NCBI RefSeq assembly: GCF_900109575.1
Contig: NZ_FOAF01000002.1
Span: forward strand, 372,001-436,000
Direction of reading: 5' to 3'
DNA: 64,000 bases
Origin: Olivibacter domesticus
GTDB lineage: Bacteria; Bacteroidota; Bacteroidia; Sphingobacteriales; Sphingobacteriaceae
A model generated the notes under the pieces. It did not search any database and was not told the DNA's origin. It worked only from the letters and a program-made list of their open reading frames with translations. Below, piece after piece: positions 43,989 to 53,681 of the stretch; the first letter of the stretch is position 1; each line of letters starts with the position of its first letter. The position numbers and the translations under genes were made by a program.

Positions 43989-44723
43989 ATGACACCTTTT
44001 ATAGCAGAATTTCTCGGCACCCTTATTTTAATACTTTTAGGCGGCGGTGTTGTTGCCAATGTGTTGTTAAAAGGCACTAATGGGAATAATGGCGGATGGA
44101 TTGTTATTACCACCGGCTGGGCACTGGCCGTTTTTACCGGGGTGGTAATCGCCGGCCCCTACAGTGGTGCTCACCTAAATCCAGCCGTAACATTAGCAAT
44201 GGTCCTCACGGGGAGCCTAGGCTATCAAGATGCACTGCTATATGTAATAGCCCAAATCGGAGGGGCTATGAGCGGTGCCTTTTTGGTATGGCTAATGTAT
44301 AAAGATCATTTTGATGAGACGGAAGATCCAGGATTGAAACAGGCTGTGTTTTGTACGTCGCCAGCTATTCGTAATCTACCCATTAATTTGATCAGTGAAA
44401 TCATTGGCACTTTTGTGTTAATTTTGGCTGTTTTCTTTTTTACAGATGGCGAAATAGCCATCGAGCAGACGAAAACACCTATCGGACTAGGTTCTATTGG
44501 AGCCATCCCAGTAGCTTTTGTGGTTTGGGTAATCGGCTTATCCCTTGGAGGAACCACCGGATATGCTATTAATCCGGCACGGGATCTTGGTCCTCGAATG
44601 ATGCATGCCATACTTCCAATTAAAAACAAAGCGTCTTTCAATGCCAGCTATGCTTGGGTGCCGGTAGTTGGCCCTTTAATAGGATCAGCTATTGCTTGTC
44701 TAATTTATATAATGCTTGCTTGA
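43989..44723 (+). CDS. glpF: Glycerol facilitator (aquaglyceroporin, MIP family)
   Basis: A 244-residue channel with six membrane helices and both NPA boxes: HLNPAVTLA (Asn64) and AINPARDLGPR (Asn195). The Asp after the second NPAR is the glycerol-facilitator signature. It lets glycerol cross the inner membrane. The 189-nt gap from glpK holds a hairpin, a decayed repeat and the heptad array, so it may also have its own control. Confidence 0.94.
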   Translation: MTPFIAEFLGTLILILLGGGVVANVLLKGTNGNNGGWIVITTGWALAVFTGVVIAGPYSGAHLNPAVTLAMVLTGSLGYQDALLYVIAQIGGAMSGAFLVWLMYKDHFDETEDPGLKQAVFCTSPAIRNLPINLISEIIGTFVLILAVFFFTDGEIAIEQTKTPIGLGSIGAIPVAFVVWVIGLSLGGTTGYAINPARDLGPRMMHAILPIKNKASFNASYAWVPVVGPLIGSAIACLIYIMLA

Positions 44724-44951
44724 TGGTCAGAAAAATCAGAAAGAAAACGTAAAAATATTTTACGAGAACAAATACTTTTAATTTTTAACCAATTATCCTG
44801 CTTTAGGCCCTCCCTATTAATGCAGACATTATATTAACAATTTCTTAATACCATATTAACCATTTACAAACCTAACTGCACTAACATTGCAGCTTTCATT
44901 TTGATGCTAAAAAACAACAAACGCATCACAGCTTAACTTAAATGAAATATT

Positions 44952-47900
44952 ATGAAAAAAACTGAAACTAAACCGAGGTATCATGGCTCATATGTGTACC
45001 TCTTAATTGCCAAGCTAATACTGTTATCGCCAATGGCGTATGCTCAGGAACGATTGAGCGTAAGCGGAACAGTTGTCTCTGCGGAAGACAAAGCCCCATT
45101 GCCAGGTGTATCCATTAGTTCCGCAGAAAAAACGCTTGGTATTACCGATGGTGATGGCCATTTCAGCGTTAACATCGCTCCTCAGTCGAAACTGAGCTTC
45201 CGATATGTAGGATATAAATACTTTGAAACAACGATAAATCAGGCGACAGCAAATTTAACTATACGTTTGGAATCGGCCAGCACCATGCTGGAAGACGTTG
45301 TTGTAGTAGGCTATGGCACACAAAAGAAAGAAAATCTTACAGGAGCGCTCAGCACACTCAACATGAAAGAGAAGGAAGGCTCGCCAACGACCAATCTAAG
45401 TAATGCTTTAGCAGGAATGCCCGGTATGTTTGTTCAATTAGGGCAAAGTCAACCTGGCGTAGATCGATCTCAGATCAGAATTAGGGGCATGGGTACATTA
45501 AGTGGGAACAATCCGTTGGTCTTAGTAAATGGCATCGAATACTCAATGGACGAATTAAACCCCGATGACGTTGAAACCGTAACGGTGTTAAAAGACGCAT
45601 CTGCTGCTATCTACGGATCAAGAGCTGCTAACGGCGTCATACTGGTTACGACTAAAAAAGGTGCTGGTGTTTCACAGGTGAACTATAACTACTATAATGG
45701 TATCCAAAACCCGACAACTATGCCTGATGTTATATGGGATCCTATCCAATACATGCGTTTGAAGAATCAGGCACTAGCCAATCAAGGTACCCAACTTCCT
45801 AATTATAGTGATGAAGAAATTGCAGAATACGAGGCCGGTATGAAGACAGACCCCTATACTTACCCGTCAAATAACTGGTTTGATATCGCTCTTAAAAACG
45901 GTAATATCCAAAAACATAATTTAAGTTTTGGGGGCAGTTCAGACAATTACCAGTATCGTCTTTCGCTTGGTTATCTCGACCGTAACGGTATTATCATTGG
46001 TCCGTCCGACAAAGAAAAAAAATATTCTTTAGGATTTAATGCATCCTTAAATGTTTCAAAGAGACTAAAAGTTGGCGCATCTATTGATGGCTACTATAGA
46101 CACTATGATTATCCTTTTTACGGAAAAAATTTCTTCCAATATTTGAGTAGATCCCTACCTATCTTAACCGATACGCTTGCCGATGGTCGTTATGGAAATT
46201 CCTGGTTAAGAACTCCCGGACGCAACAATTGGGAGAATCCAAGAATGATTGCCGAAACTGGAAATTATAGAAAAATTGTGCAACGATTTTTAGCGTCTGT
46301 GTTTGGTGAATATAAATTGCCTTGGGATATTACCTACAATGTAAGGTTCGGGGCTGATAAATACGATGGACTCCTATCAGGATTTACGCCGCAAGTACAA
46401 CATTTTAACCCAAAAACATTAGTTCCTATTAATTGGAATAGCCCTGCTACAGCGCCTAGATCCAATAAGGCAGATGATAACGTCTTAAATATCCACTTTT
46501 ATAACACGGTCGACTGGAAAAAACAGTTTGAAGAAAAACATAACGTAGCGTTAATGATTGGTTCGAGTTACGACAAATTTTCCAACAACTTTTTTGATGC
46601 AGAAATGGTTGGATACCTCGACGAAACCCTAACAGCATTGGATGCAGGCACGATTCGGAATGCCATCTCTGGACACCTTGAAGAGGATGTGCTTATTTCT
46701 TATTTTGGACGGGCCAATTATGATTACAAAGGCAAATATCTATTGGAAGCTACCTTTCGGTACGATGGTTCTTCGAGATTTGCCAAGGGGCATCGCTGGG
46801 GATTTTTCCCATCCATATCGGCCGGGTGGCGAATAGATCAAGAATCTTTCTTTCAATCTGAAGTTATCAACCTGATGAAATTACGGGCGTCAGTAGGCCG
46901 TCTTGGTAATCAAGCAGTAGATTTGTATAGCTATGAGAATAGTATCGCCTTAGGGCAGAATTACAGTTTCGGGGGCATAAATGGACTATTAGCCTCTGGA
47001 GCTGCGGCGAACGCCTATGCCGATCCGCTGACATCTTGGGAAACAACTACGACTTATAATGCCGGTCTAGATTTTGAGCTACTACAAAGTAAAATCAATG
47101 TAACAGCAGATTTTTATAAAAAAAGAACAACTGGTATTCTAAGAACGGTTAACCTGCCTTCTCAAGTAGGTGGTTTGGCAGGACCAAAACGAAATGTAGG
47201 TACAGTAGATAACTCAGGGCTCGAATTGGTCGCTCAGTATCGAAATAAGATCGGTGAAGTTAACTACGGCATACAAGGCAACGTATCCTATAACAAGAAT
47301 AAAGTAATTGACCTGGGTGGTCAGATATTGTACAATTTTGAAACTAATTTATCCACTATCACCAAAGAAGGTCTCCCGATCAATGCGCATTACTTACTAC
47401 AATCAGACGGTTTTTTCCAGAATCAGGAAGAAATTGACAACCATGCTTTTCAAAGCAATGCTACACGTCCCGGTTACATTCGCTATAAGGACATAAACGG
47501 TGATAATATCATTAATGGGGAGGACCGGGTAGCAATAAGTGAATCTTCCTCTATACCAAAATACACCTATGGCTTCGGATTTAATGTCGCATATAAAGGA
47601 TTCGAACTGAAAGCCGCGTTTCAGGGTATAGGTGGCATCAAAATTTATCCAACTGCAAACCTAGCATATCCCTTTAATAACGGTGCAGGGGCTACAACTG
47701 AGTGGTTGACAGACGCCTGGACACCTGAAAACCCAAATGCGAAACTACCTATTGTAACTGAAAGCACCGGAAATAAGGATAACTTTTTACAATCGGATTT
47801 CTGGCTGAGAAGTGGTTCTTACTTGCGTTTAAAAAGCCTTCAGTTGGCCTATTTAGTTCCGCAGGCATGGACATCAAAAATTAAGATCGCGCGGCTTTCT

Positions 47901-48038
47901 GTGTTTGTGAATGCTGAAAATTACCTTACATTCTCAAAATATAAAGGATTTGATCCGGAGACTATTATCGATGCCAATTCGCTATATCATTATCCTATGC
48001 TAAAAACCATTAGTGGAGGGGTCAACGTAACCTTCTAG
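44952..48038 (+). CDS. SusC/RagA-family TonB-dependent transporter
   Basis: A 1028-residue outer-membrane transporter without an STN domain, so not FecR-coupled. Signal peptide (residues about 15-31, LILLSPMAYAQ), carboxypeptidase-regulatory-like domain (about 36-110), plug (about 118-235, with EDVVVVGYGTQKKENLTG and NPLVLVNGIEYSMDELNPDD) and barrel. It pairs with the SusD gene 32 nt downstream. The genes before it (glp) and after it (phosphodiesterase, phosphatases) suggest uptake of a glycerol-phosphate-bearing compound. Confidence 0.95.
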   Translation: MKKTETKPRYHGSYVYLLIAKLILLSPMAYAQERLSVSGTVVSAEDKAPLPGVSISSAEKTLGITDGDGHFSVNIAPQSKLSFRYVGYKYFETTINQATANLTIRLESASTMLEDVVVVGYGTQKKENLTGALSTLNMKEKEGSPTTNLSNALAGMPGMFVQLGQSQPGVDRSQIRIRGMGTLSGNNPLVLVNGIEYSMDELNPDDVETVTVLKDASAAIYGSRAANGVILVTTKKGAGVSQVNYNYYNGIQNPTTMPDVIWDPIQYMRLKNQALANQGTQLPNYSDEEIAEYEAGMKTDPYTYPSNNWFDIALKNGNIQKHNLSFGGSSDNYQYRLSLGYLDRNGIIIGPSDKEKKYSLGFNASLNVSKRLKVGASIDGYYRHYDYPFYGKNFFQYLSRSLPILTDTLADGRYGNSWLRTPGRNNWENPRMIAETGNYRKIVQRFLASVFGEYKLPWDITYNVRFGADKYDGLLSGFTPQVQHFNPKTLVPINWNSPATAPRSNKADDNVLNIHFYNTVDWKKQFEEKHNVALMIGSSYDKFSNNFFDAEMVGYLDETLTALDAGTIRNAISGHLEEDVLISYFGRANYDYKGKYLLEATFRYDGSSRFAKGHRWGFFPSISAGWRIDQESFFQSEVINLMKLRASVGRLGNQAVDLYSYENSIALGQNYSFGGINGLLASGAAANAYADPLTSWETTTTYNAGLDFELLQSKINVTADFYKKRTTGILRTVNLPSQVGGLAGPKRNVGTVDNSGLELVAQYRNKIGEVNYGIQGNVSYNKNKVIDLGGQILYNFETNLSTITKEGLPINAHYLLQSDGFFQNQEEIDNHAFQSNATRPGYIRYKDINGDNIINGEDRVAISESSSIPKYTYGFGFNVAYKGFELKAAFQGIGGIKIYPTANLAYPFNNGAGATTEWLTDAWTPENPNAKLPIVTESTGNKDNFLQSDFWLRSGSYLRLKSLQLAYLVPQAWTSKIKIARLSVFVNAENYLTFSKYKGFDPETIIDANSLYHYPMLKTISGGVNVTF

Positions 48039-48070
48039 CACATTATTTTACATTCATAAAAATTTGAAAT

Positions 48071-49642
48071 ATGAAACGAATTTATATAATCGCCACTTTC
48101 TGTTCCATGCTTTTATTAGGTAGTTGTAACCCTGATCTGCTGGACACAGCGCCCGATAATAAATATACTGAAAGCAATTTTTGGAAAACAGAAGCTGCTG
48201 CCAATGCTGCGCTCACTGGAATTTATGCCACTTTAAAGGGAGATGGTTTATATGGAGGTGAGGCTACCCCACTATGGGAAGAGGGGGCATCGCCTAATGC
48301 TTTTTGTTATAGTGCTGGAACACAGGGTTTCGATGCTATTGGTAGAGGTCAACAATCAGCAAGTACCGGAGCTGTGATCAGCGCTAGATGGAAACAAGCT
48401 TACCAAGGGATTGGCAGGGCCAATACATTTTTGGCACGTATAGGAGAAGTAGGCTTAACACAGGAGGTACAGAGTAGAATGGAGGGAGAGGCTTACTTTT
48501 TAAGAGCATTTTATTATTTTACGCTGGCGACCTATTACGGCGGTGCACCGATTATTTTAGACGCGCCAGACCCTGACTCTCAAAAAGATTTACCGAGAAA
48601 TAGTCGAGAGGAAGTCATACAACAAGTACTAACAGACATTGATCTTGCTGCAGAAAAACTTCCGGTGAAATATACCGGTGCAGATGTTGGTAGAGCAACC
48701 AAAGGGGCGGCACTTGCGTTGAAAGCCCGCGCACTTTTATACGAAGCAAGTCCGCTATTAAACACAGATAATAATATCGAAAAATGGCAAACTGCCTCTA
48801 TTGCTGCTAAAGCCGTGATCGATTTAGCTGCCGAGGCAGGATACGCCCTTTTTGACAATTACAGAAATCTTTTCTTACCGGAAAATGAGAACAATCGAGA
48901 GGTTATTTTCGATGTTCAATTTTTATTTCCGGATGCAGGAAGTTCCTTTGATCTAATCAATAGTCAATATAATTCAAATGCACCGTTACAAGGTTTGGCA
49001 AATGCATATGAGATGAAGAACGGGTTAGCAATAAACGATCCAAATGCTGGCTACGACCCTGAAAAGCCCTATGAGAACCGCGATCCACGATTGTATGCAA
49101 CCATTGTCTTTCCCGGCGACACCTTTAAAGGAAAAGCCGTTACACCAAGCACATTTGCTCAAACGGGTTATGCTATGAAAAAATATTCCATATATGATAA
49201 AGAAACACCTCCTTCTGATAAGGCAGATTTAAAGTCCGGTCAATCTGAAACTAACTTCATTATATTTAGATATGCTGATGTGTTATTGATGTATGTGGAA
49301 GCACTAAACGAATCCAGCCCCGGACACGCCGACATATTGAATTATATTAACCAAGTACGAGCTCGCGTAGACATGCCAAATATTGCAGCTGGTTTAGGGC
49401 AAGAAGCTATGAGAGAAACCATCAGAAAAGAACGACGGGTTGAGTTCGCCGGAGAAGCACTTTACTACAATGATGTGAGACGTTGGAAAACGGCAGAATC
49501 TGTTATGAATGCACCAATAGAGAATTGGAAAAATCAAATTCTTGAAACACGAAAATTCGATGCGAAACGTGATTATTGGTGGCCAATTCCTCAAGCAGAA
49601 TTAGATTTAAACCCCAATCTTGAACAAAACCCCAACTATTAA
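48071..49642 (+). CDS. SusD/RagB-family outer-membrane lipoprotein
   Basis: A 523-residue lipoprotein; signal peptide with lipobox LLGSC (Cys19) and mature start NPDLLDTAPDNKYTESNFWK, a classical SusD N-terminus. The C-terminal RKERRVEFAGEALYYNDVRRWK and IPQAELDLNPNLEQNPNY are strongly conserved in the RagB/SusD family. It forms the substrate lid on the preceding SusC. Confidence 0.95.
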   Translation: MKRIYIIATFCSMLLLGSCNPDLLDTAPDNKYTESNFWKTEAAANAALTGIYATLKGDGLYGGEATPLWEEGASPNAFCYSAGTQGFDAIGRGQQSASTGAVISARWKQAYQGIGRANTFLARIGEVGLTQEVQSRMEGEAYFLRAFYYFTLATYYGGAPIILDAPDPDSQKDLPRNSREEVIQQVLTDIDLAAEKLPVKYTGADVGRATKGAALALKARALLYEASPLLNTDNNIEKWQTASIAAKAVIDLAAEAGYALFDNYRNLFLPENENNREVIFDVQFLFPDAGSSFDLINSQYNSNAPLQGLANAYEMKNGLAINDPNAGYDPEKPYENRDPRLYATIVFPGDTFKGKAVTPSTFAQTGYAMKKYSIYDKETPPSDKADLKSGQSETNFIIFRYADVLLMYVEALNESSPGHADILNYINQVRARVDMPNIAAGLGQEAMRETIRKERRVEFAGEALYYNDVRRWKTAESVMNAPIENWKNQILETRKFDAKRDYWWPIPQAELDLNPNLEQNPNY

Positions 49643-49753
49643 TTTAATAAAATAATATCAAAATCTTAACAATAGCGATTAAGCAATTACCCGTGTTTTA
49701 CTTGAATATTTGTAATTTGCTTAATCGTTTTTAAACAACATAATAAAAAAATA

Positions 49754-50533
49754 ATGAAAAAACATCCGTTCTTAATGACTGTAATTTGTTTATTTGCTCT
49801 TATGCAAACCACTTATGCTCAATTCAACAAAAATGTTGTTATCGCTCATCGAGGCGCTTGGAAGGTATCCAATCTACCGGAGAATTCGATCGCTTCTCTT
49901 AACCATGCTGTCTCTTTAGGCTGTTATGGTTCTGAATTTGATGTGTACTTAACTAAAGATGACATCCTAGTGGTGAACCATAATAAAGATTTTTATGGCA
50001 TTGACATCGAGACAGCAACTTACCAAGAGCTATTAGCTAAGAAACATCCAAATGGAGAGTCTATTCCGACAGCCGAAGCCTATCTTAAAGAAGGCTTAAA
50101 ACAGAAAGGAACAAAACTTATCTTTGAATTAAAGCCGTCAAAACTGGGTAAGGAACGTGTGCTAAAAGCTGCTGAAATGTCCGTTGCACTCGTAAAAAAA
50201 GTTGGTGCTGAAAAGTGGGTTGACTACATTACGTTTGATAGAGATGCCGGAAAGCATCTTGCAAAACTTGCCCCTAATGCTGAAGTGGCCTACCTCAATG
50301 GCGATTTAACACCTGCTGAGGCCAAGGCTGATGGTTTTAAAGGAATCGATTACCACTTCAAAAAATTTGAAGAAAATCCAACTTGGATTAAAGATGCGCA
50401 GAAACTGGGTTTGACAGTAAATGTTTGGACGGTGAATGATGCGGAAAAAATGAAAAGTCTTTTAGACCAAAAGGTTGACTATATCACCACGAACGAACCG
50501 GAATTACTTTTTGACATATTGAATAAAAAATAA
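49754..50533 (+). CDS. Exported glycerophosphodiester phosphodiesterase
   Basis: A 259-residue GDPD-family enzyme with Sec signal (residues 1-22, ending TYAQ). Active-site residues: His32-Arg33 in IAHRGAW, Glu43 in LPENS, Glu61 and Asp63 in SEFDVYL, and His76 in VVNHNKD. It cleaves glycerophosphodiesters to glycerol-3-phosphate (or glycerol plus phosphomonoester) and an alcohol in the periplasm. It is 111 nt after susD and 6 nt before the HAD phosphatase gene. Confidence 0.93.
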   Translation: MKKHPFLMTVICLFALMQTTYAQFNKNVVIAHRGAWKVSNLPENSIASLNHAVSLGCYGSEFDVYLTKDDILVVNHNKDFYGIDIETATYQELLAKKHPNGESIPTAEAYLKEGLKQKGTKLIFELKPSKLGKERVLKAAEMSVALVKKVGAEKWVDYITFDRDAGKHLAKLAPNAEVAYLNGDLTPAEAKADGFKGIDYHFKKFEENPTWIKDAQKLGLTVNVWTVNDAEKMKSLLDQKVDYITTNEPELLFDILNKK

Positions 50534-50539
50534 CTGGTC

Positions 50540-51493
50540 ATGATGCAGTTAATCGGTATGATAAGAAAAGCACTACTATTAGGGTGCTTTTCTTTCATCT
50601 TTATAACAAGTACTGCCCAGACCTATAAACCAATTGGGGGATGGAACCGTAACATCAATCAGCAACTGGAAAGCTTTCTGAATTCAACAACTATCATCAA
50701 AGAAAGAAAAGTTGCCGTATTTGATTGTGATGGAACGCTCTTTGGGCAGGCACCTTATTATCTTGCGGATGAAGCCATCTATGCATTTGCCAAAAAAACA
50801 TATGCACATCATACTGACAGCCTATCTAAAGCTAAAATGGCCATTATTGAGGCCATGTTGCACGGTGATAATGTAGGGGTAAATTATGTTAAAAACCGAA
50901 TTGCTTTTCTGGCCGGATTAACGCCAGATGAAGTGAAAACAATCGGAAAGAATTGCTTCCATGAAAAGTATCAAAAGAAATTCTATCCGGAGATGCGTGA
51001 ACTATTAGCCAACTTACAACAATATGGTTTTGAAATTTGGGTGCTGTCTGCCTCTCCCGAATTACTTTATCAGCAGTTTGTCAAGGAAAATTTAGGTATC
51101 CCAGAAGACCGCATCTTAGGGGTTAAGTCGGTGATTAGTAATAACCAAGTGACTGATCAAATGGTTTACCCCATCCCCCAAGATGGCGGAAAAGCCGAAG
51201 CGATCCAAACCTTTATTAAAACACGTCCCCTATTTGTTGGAGGGAACAGCAGAGGCGACTTGGAGATGATGAATGAATCAGTTGGAATAAAGTTAATTGT
51301 CAATCCTGATGATGAAAAAGTAGAGCAAGGTGCTCATGCAGGTGCGATGAATGGCTACACTGTTAAACAATATTGGGATAAGCATGAAGGGCTGACCGTT
51401 TACTGCAATGATATCCCAGAAGGGAATAACCATTATATTACAAAAGAATGGAAAGTACCTGCGAATAAAAGCAACCCTATACAAAACCATTAA
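50540..51493 (+). CDS. Exported HAD-superfamily phosphatase
   Basis: A 317-residue phosphatase with signal peptide (ending ITSTAQ about residue 27). Motif I is VAVFDCDGTLFG (Asp62, Asp64); motif II-like LSASPELL; motif III/IV in VGGNSRGDLEMM. The cap is helical, like phosphoserine-phosphatase-type HADs. In this context it could dephosphorylate glycerol-phosphate or phosphocholine/ethanolamine released by GDPD. ATGs at 50540 and 50543 are both possible starts. Confidence 0.88.
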   Translation: MMQLIGMIRKALLLGCFSFIFITSTAQTYKPIGGWNRNINQQLESFLNSTTIIKERKVAVFDCDGTLFGQAPYYLADEAIYAFAKKTYAHHTDSLSKAKMAIIEAMLHGDNVGVNYVKNRIAFLAGLTPDEVKTIGKNCFHEKYQKKFYPEMRELLANLQQYGFEIWVLSASPELLYQQFVKENLGIPEDRILGVKSVISNNQVTDQMVYPIPQDGGKAEAIQTFIKTRPLFVGGNSRGDLEMMNESVGIKLIVNPDDEKVEQGAHAGAMNGYTVKQYWDKHEGLTVYCNDIPEGNNHYITKEWKVPANKSNPIQNH

Positions 51494-51505
51494 ATAAAAT
51501 AAATT

Positions 51506-52189
51506 ATGAATCGTTTTAAGTTACGCTTACTAAGTTGTTTGCTGTTCTTGGCTTTCAACCAATCGTTCGCACAAGAAAGCAGCTGGGATAGCACTTATAG
51601 ACCAGCCGTCTATCCGTTATTAGTGGAACAATTTAAGTCTTTCCCAAAAGCATCTTCTGATATTGTCTTTCTGGGGAATAGTATAACTGCCGGCACCGAT
51701 TGGAATGAATTATTGCAACTTCCAACTGCTCGTAATCGAGGAATTTCAGGAGATATTACCTACGGTGTACTGGAACGTCTGGATGATGTTATTTCGGGCA
51801 AACCAAACAAGGTCTTTATTTTGATTGGGATCAACGATATATCCAAAAACATACCCGATGATATCATACTGAACAACTATACTAAGATTGTTGATCGTAT
51901 TCAAGCAGCGTCACCTGCTACCAAGATATATTTTCAAACCCTTTTACCTGTTAACAGTTCCTTTGAAAAATTCAAAAATCACTATGGAAAAGATGAGCAT
52001 ATTCTTTACGTAAATGAAGGGATAAGAAAGCTCACTAAAGAGAAAAAAATACAGCTGATCGATCTGTATCCCCATTTCTTAGATCACGCAAAACACCTGA
52101 AAGCGGAGTTAACACATGATGGATTACATTTAAGAATGGCGGGTTATCAGGTTTGGGCGAAAATTTTAAAAGACGGAGGTTACCTATGA
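51506..52189 (+). CDS. Exported SGNH/GDSL-type hydrolase
   Basis: A 227-residue esterase with Sec signal (ending QSFAQ, residue 23). The nucleophile block is VFLGNSITAG (Ser59), the glycine/Asn blocks are NRGISGDITYG and LIGINDISKN, and the catalytic Asp-His pair lies in HDGLHLRMAGYQVW (about Asp205 and His208). Bacteroidota members of this subgroup are esterases or lipases. It overlaps the next gene by four bases (ATGA), so the two are translated together. Confidence 0.9.
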   Translation: MNRFKLRLLSCLLFLAFNQSFAQESSWDSTYRPAVYPLLVEQFKSFPKASSDIVFLGNSITAGTDWNELLQLPTARNRGISGDITYGVLERLDDVISGKPNKVFILIGINDISKNIPDDIILNNYTKIVDRIQAASPATKIYFQTLLPVNSSFEKFKNHYGKDEHILYVNEGIRKLTKEKKIQLIDLYPHFLDHAKHLKAELTHDGLHLRMAGYQVWAKILKDGGYL

Positions 52190-53269
52190 ACAGGCTATTC
52201 AAAAAAAGCATCGTCTGCTTCATCACCTTACATTTCTTCCTCTCCGCTTCTAGTCAGGAAGCTGCCTACACGCCTCCCGCATTAACCGACTCCAATGCGT
52301 GGTCGATGATTCTTCTACCGGATCCACAAACGTATGTTAAGTTTAGCCGGAATCAACCGATTTGGGAGCTAATGACCAGCTGGGTTAGCGAAAATATTCA
52401 GCCTTTACACATAGAAATGGTACTATGTACAGGCGATTTAGTAGAACAAAATAATATCTTAATGCCTGTTGGACAAAACGGCAATCAAGCAAGTGCAAAT
52501 CAATGGAGGTCTGTCGCCCGTGGATTTAGCAGGTTAGACGGCCAAGTACCTTATATTGCCGCAACGGGCAATCATGACTACGGCTTCAAAAGTGCAGAAA
52601 ATCGTCAAACCAATTATAACCAGTATTTCCCTGCCGACAAGAACCCTAAATCGCAAGCCTTACTAAAAGAGGTTGGTTTAAACATCGATCAACAACCAAG
52701 CCTCACGAAATGCTGCTTACGAATTCATAGATCCTCACGGCATCAAATACCTTTTTATGGTATTAGAGTTTGCCCCACACGATGGAACGATTGCCTGGGC
52801 AAAGGAGGTGGTGAACAAACCTGCCTACGCCGAACATCGCGTGGTATTGTTGACGCACTCTTATTTAAATGCTAAAAATGAACATATAGAAACCGAAGGA
52901 TACGAAGTGAAAAACCCCAATTATGGAAAAGCAATTTGGGAGAAACTAGTAAAGCCATCGAAAAATATTGTACTGGTTTTTTCTGGACATATTGGTGCAC
53001 CCGACGATGAAAAAGCACATATCGCTTTCCGTACCGATACAAATGCCGCTGGCAAAAAGGTTCAGCAGATGACGTTTAATGCACAGGCCTTAGGTGGTGG
53101 CTGGCACGGCAATGGTGGAGATGGCTGGCTTAGAATCTTAGAATTCTTACCTGATGGAAAAACAATCAAAGTAAAAACATTTTCTCCCCTGTTTGCTATC
53201 TCCCCTGCTACTCAGCATTTAGCATGGAGAAGTAAAGATTATGATGATTTTACATTCCAGCTCGACTAA
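52186..53269 (+). pseudogene. Calcineurin-like metallophosphoesterase, interrupted by a single-base frameshift
   Basis: The ATG at 52186 overlaps the SGNH stop. The first part (to about 52710) encodes a signal peptide and the metal motifs LLPDPQTYVK, VLCTGDLVEQN and ATGNHDYG. The second part (52709-53269) continues the same fold in the next frame with LLTHSYLNA, SGHIGAPDD and LGGGWHGNGGDGW. Removing one A from the AAA at 52708-52710 joins the frames as ...LTNAAYEFIDPHG..., giving about 360 residues. Either a true inactivating mutation or a sequencing error at a short A run; both halves look otherwise intact, so the change is recent. Likely role: periplasmic phosphodiesterase/phosphatase. Confidence 0.85.
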
Positions 53270-53310
53270 CAAGGTTTTATCGTAAAATGCGAATAGATCG
53301 TTAAGCAACA

Positions 53311-53345
53311 AAAAAGTCTTCGACCGGGGAGATCGAAGACTTTTT
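53311..53345 (+). terminator. Strong terminator of the glycerophosphodiester locus
   Basis: AAAAAGTCTTCGA (53311-53323) pairs with TCGAAGACTTTTT (53333-53345) around a 9-nt loop; the stem ends in a T tract. It lies 42 bp after the metallophosphoesterase stop. Confidence 0.9.
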
Positions 53346-53681
53346 AACTAACCAATTATAAACCTAAATTATGAATGACACAAAAATAGTGCATACAGAA
53401 AACACTATGAAAACTATTTATTTGAATTAACAATTCAATGACAAAATATGCCTAAAACAAATTATTCAGAAATAAACAAGTCCTGCGATCTGTGAATTGC
53501 AGGACTTGACAAACCCAATATAAACAAAAAACTATTTATAAGACGTTCCGAATCCTTATTCGTTACAACACAAAAACTATTTTAACATATTTTTAACATC
53601 AACTTAATCATATTACAATAATGTTCAACTAAAATTTATCCTCATTTTACTTATATTACGCTATTGATCTGAATTCGATTA
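53346..53681. other. Gene-free spacer with a second hairpin
   Basis: No coding frame. AAGTCCTGC (53478-53486) pairs with GCAGGACTT (53499-53507); on the minus strand it is followed by GTTTATTTC, so it may end the transcript of the dehydrogenase gene at 53682. The rest is AT-rich with no clear signal. Confidence 0.5.

Noticed and set aside
43892-44113. Minus-strand frame with repeated Tyr-Trp-Leu-Phe pattern before glpF
   Set aside because: The pattern is a translation of the 7-bp DNA repeat and the rest is antisense to glpF.
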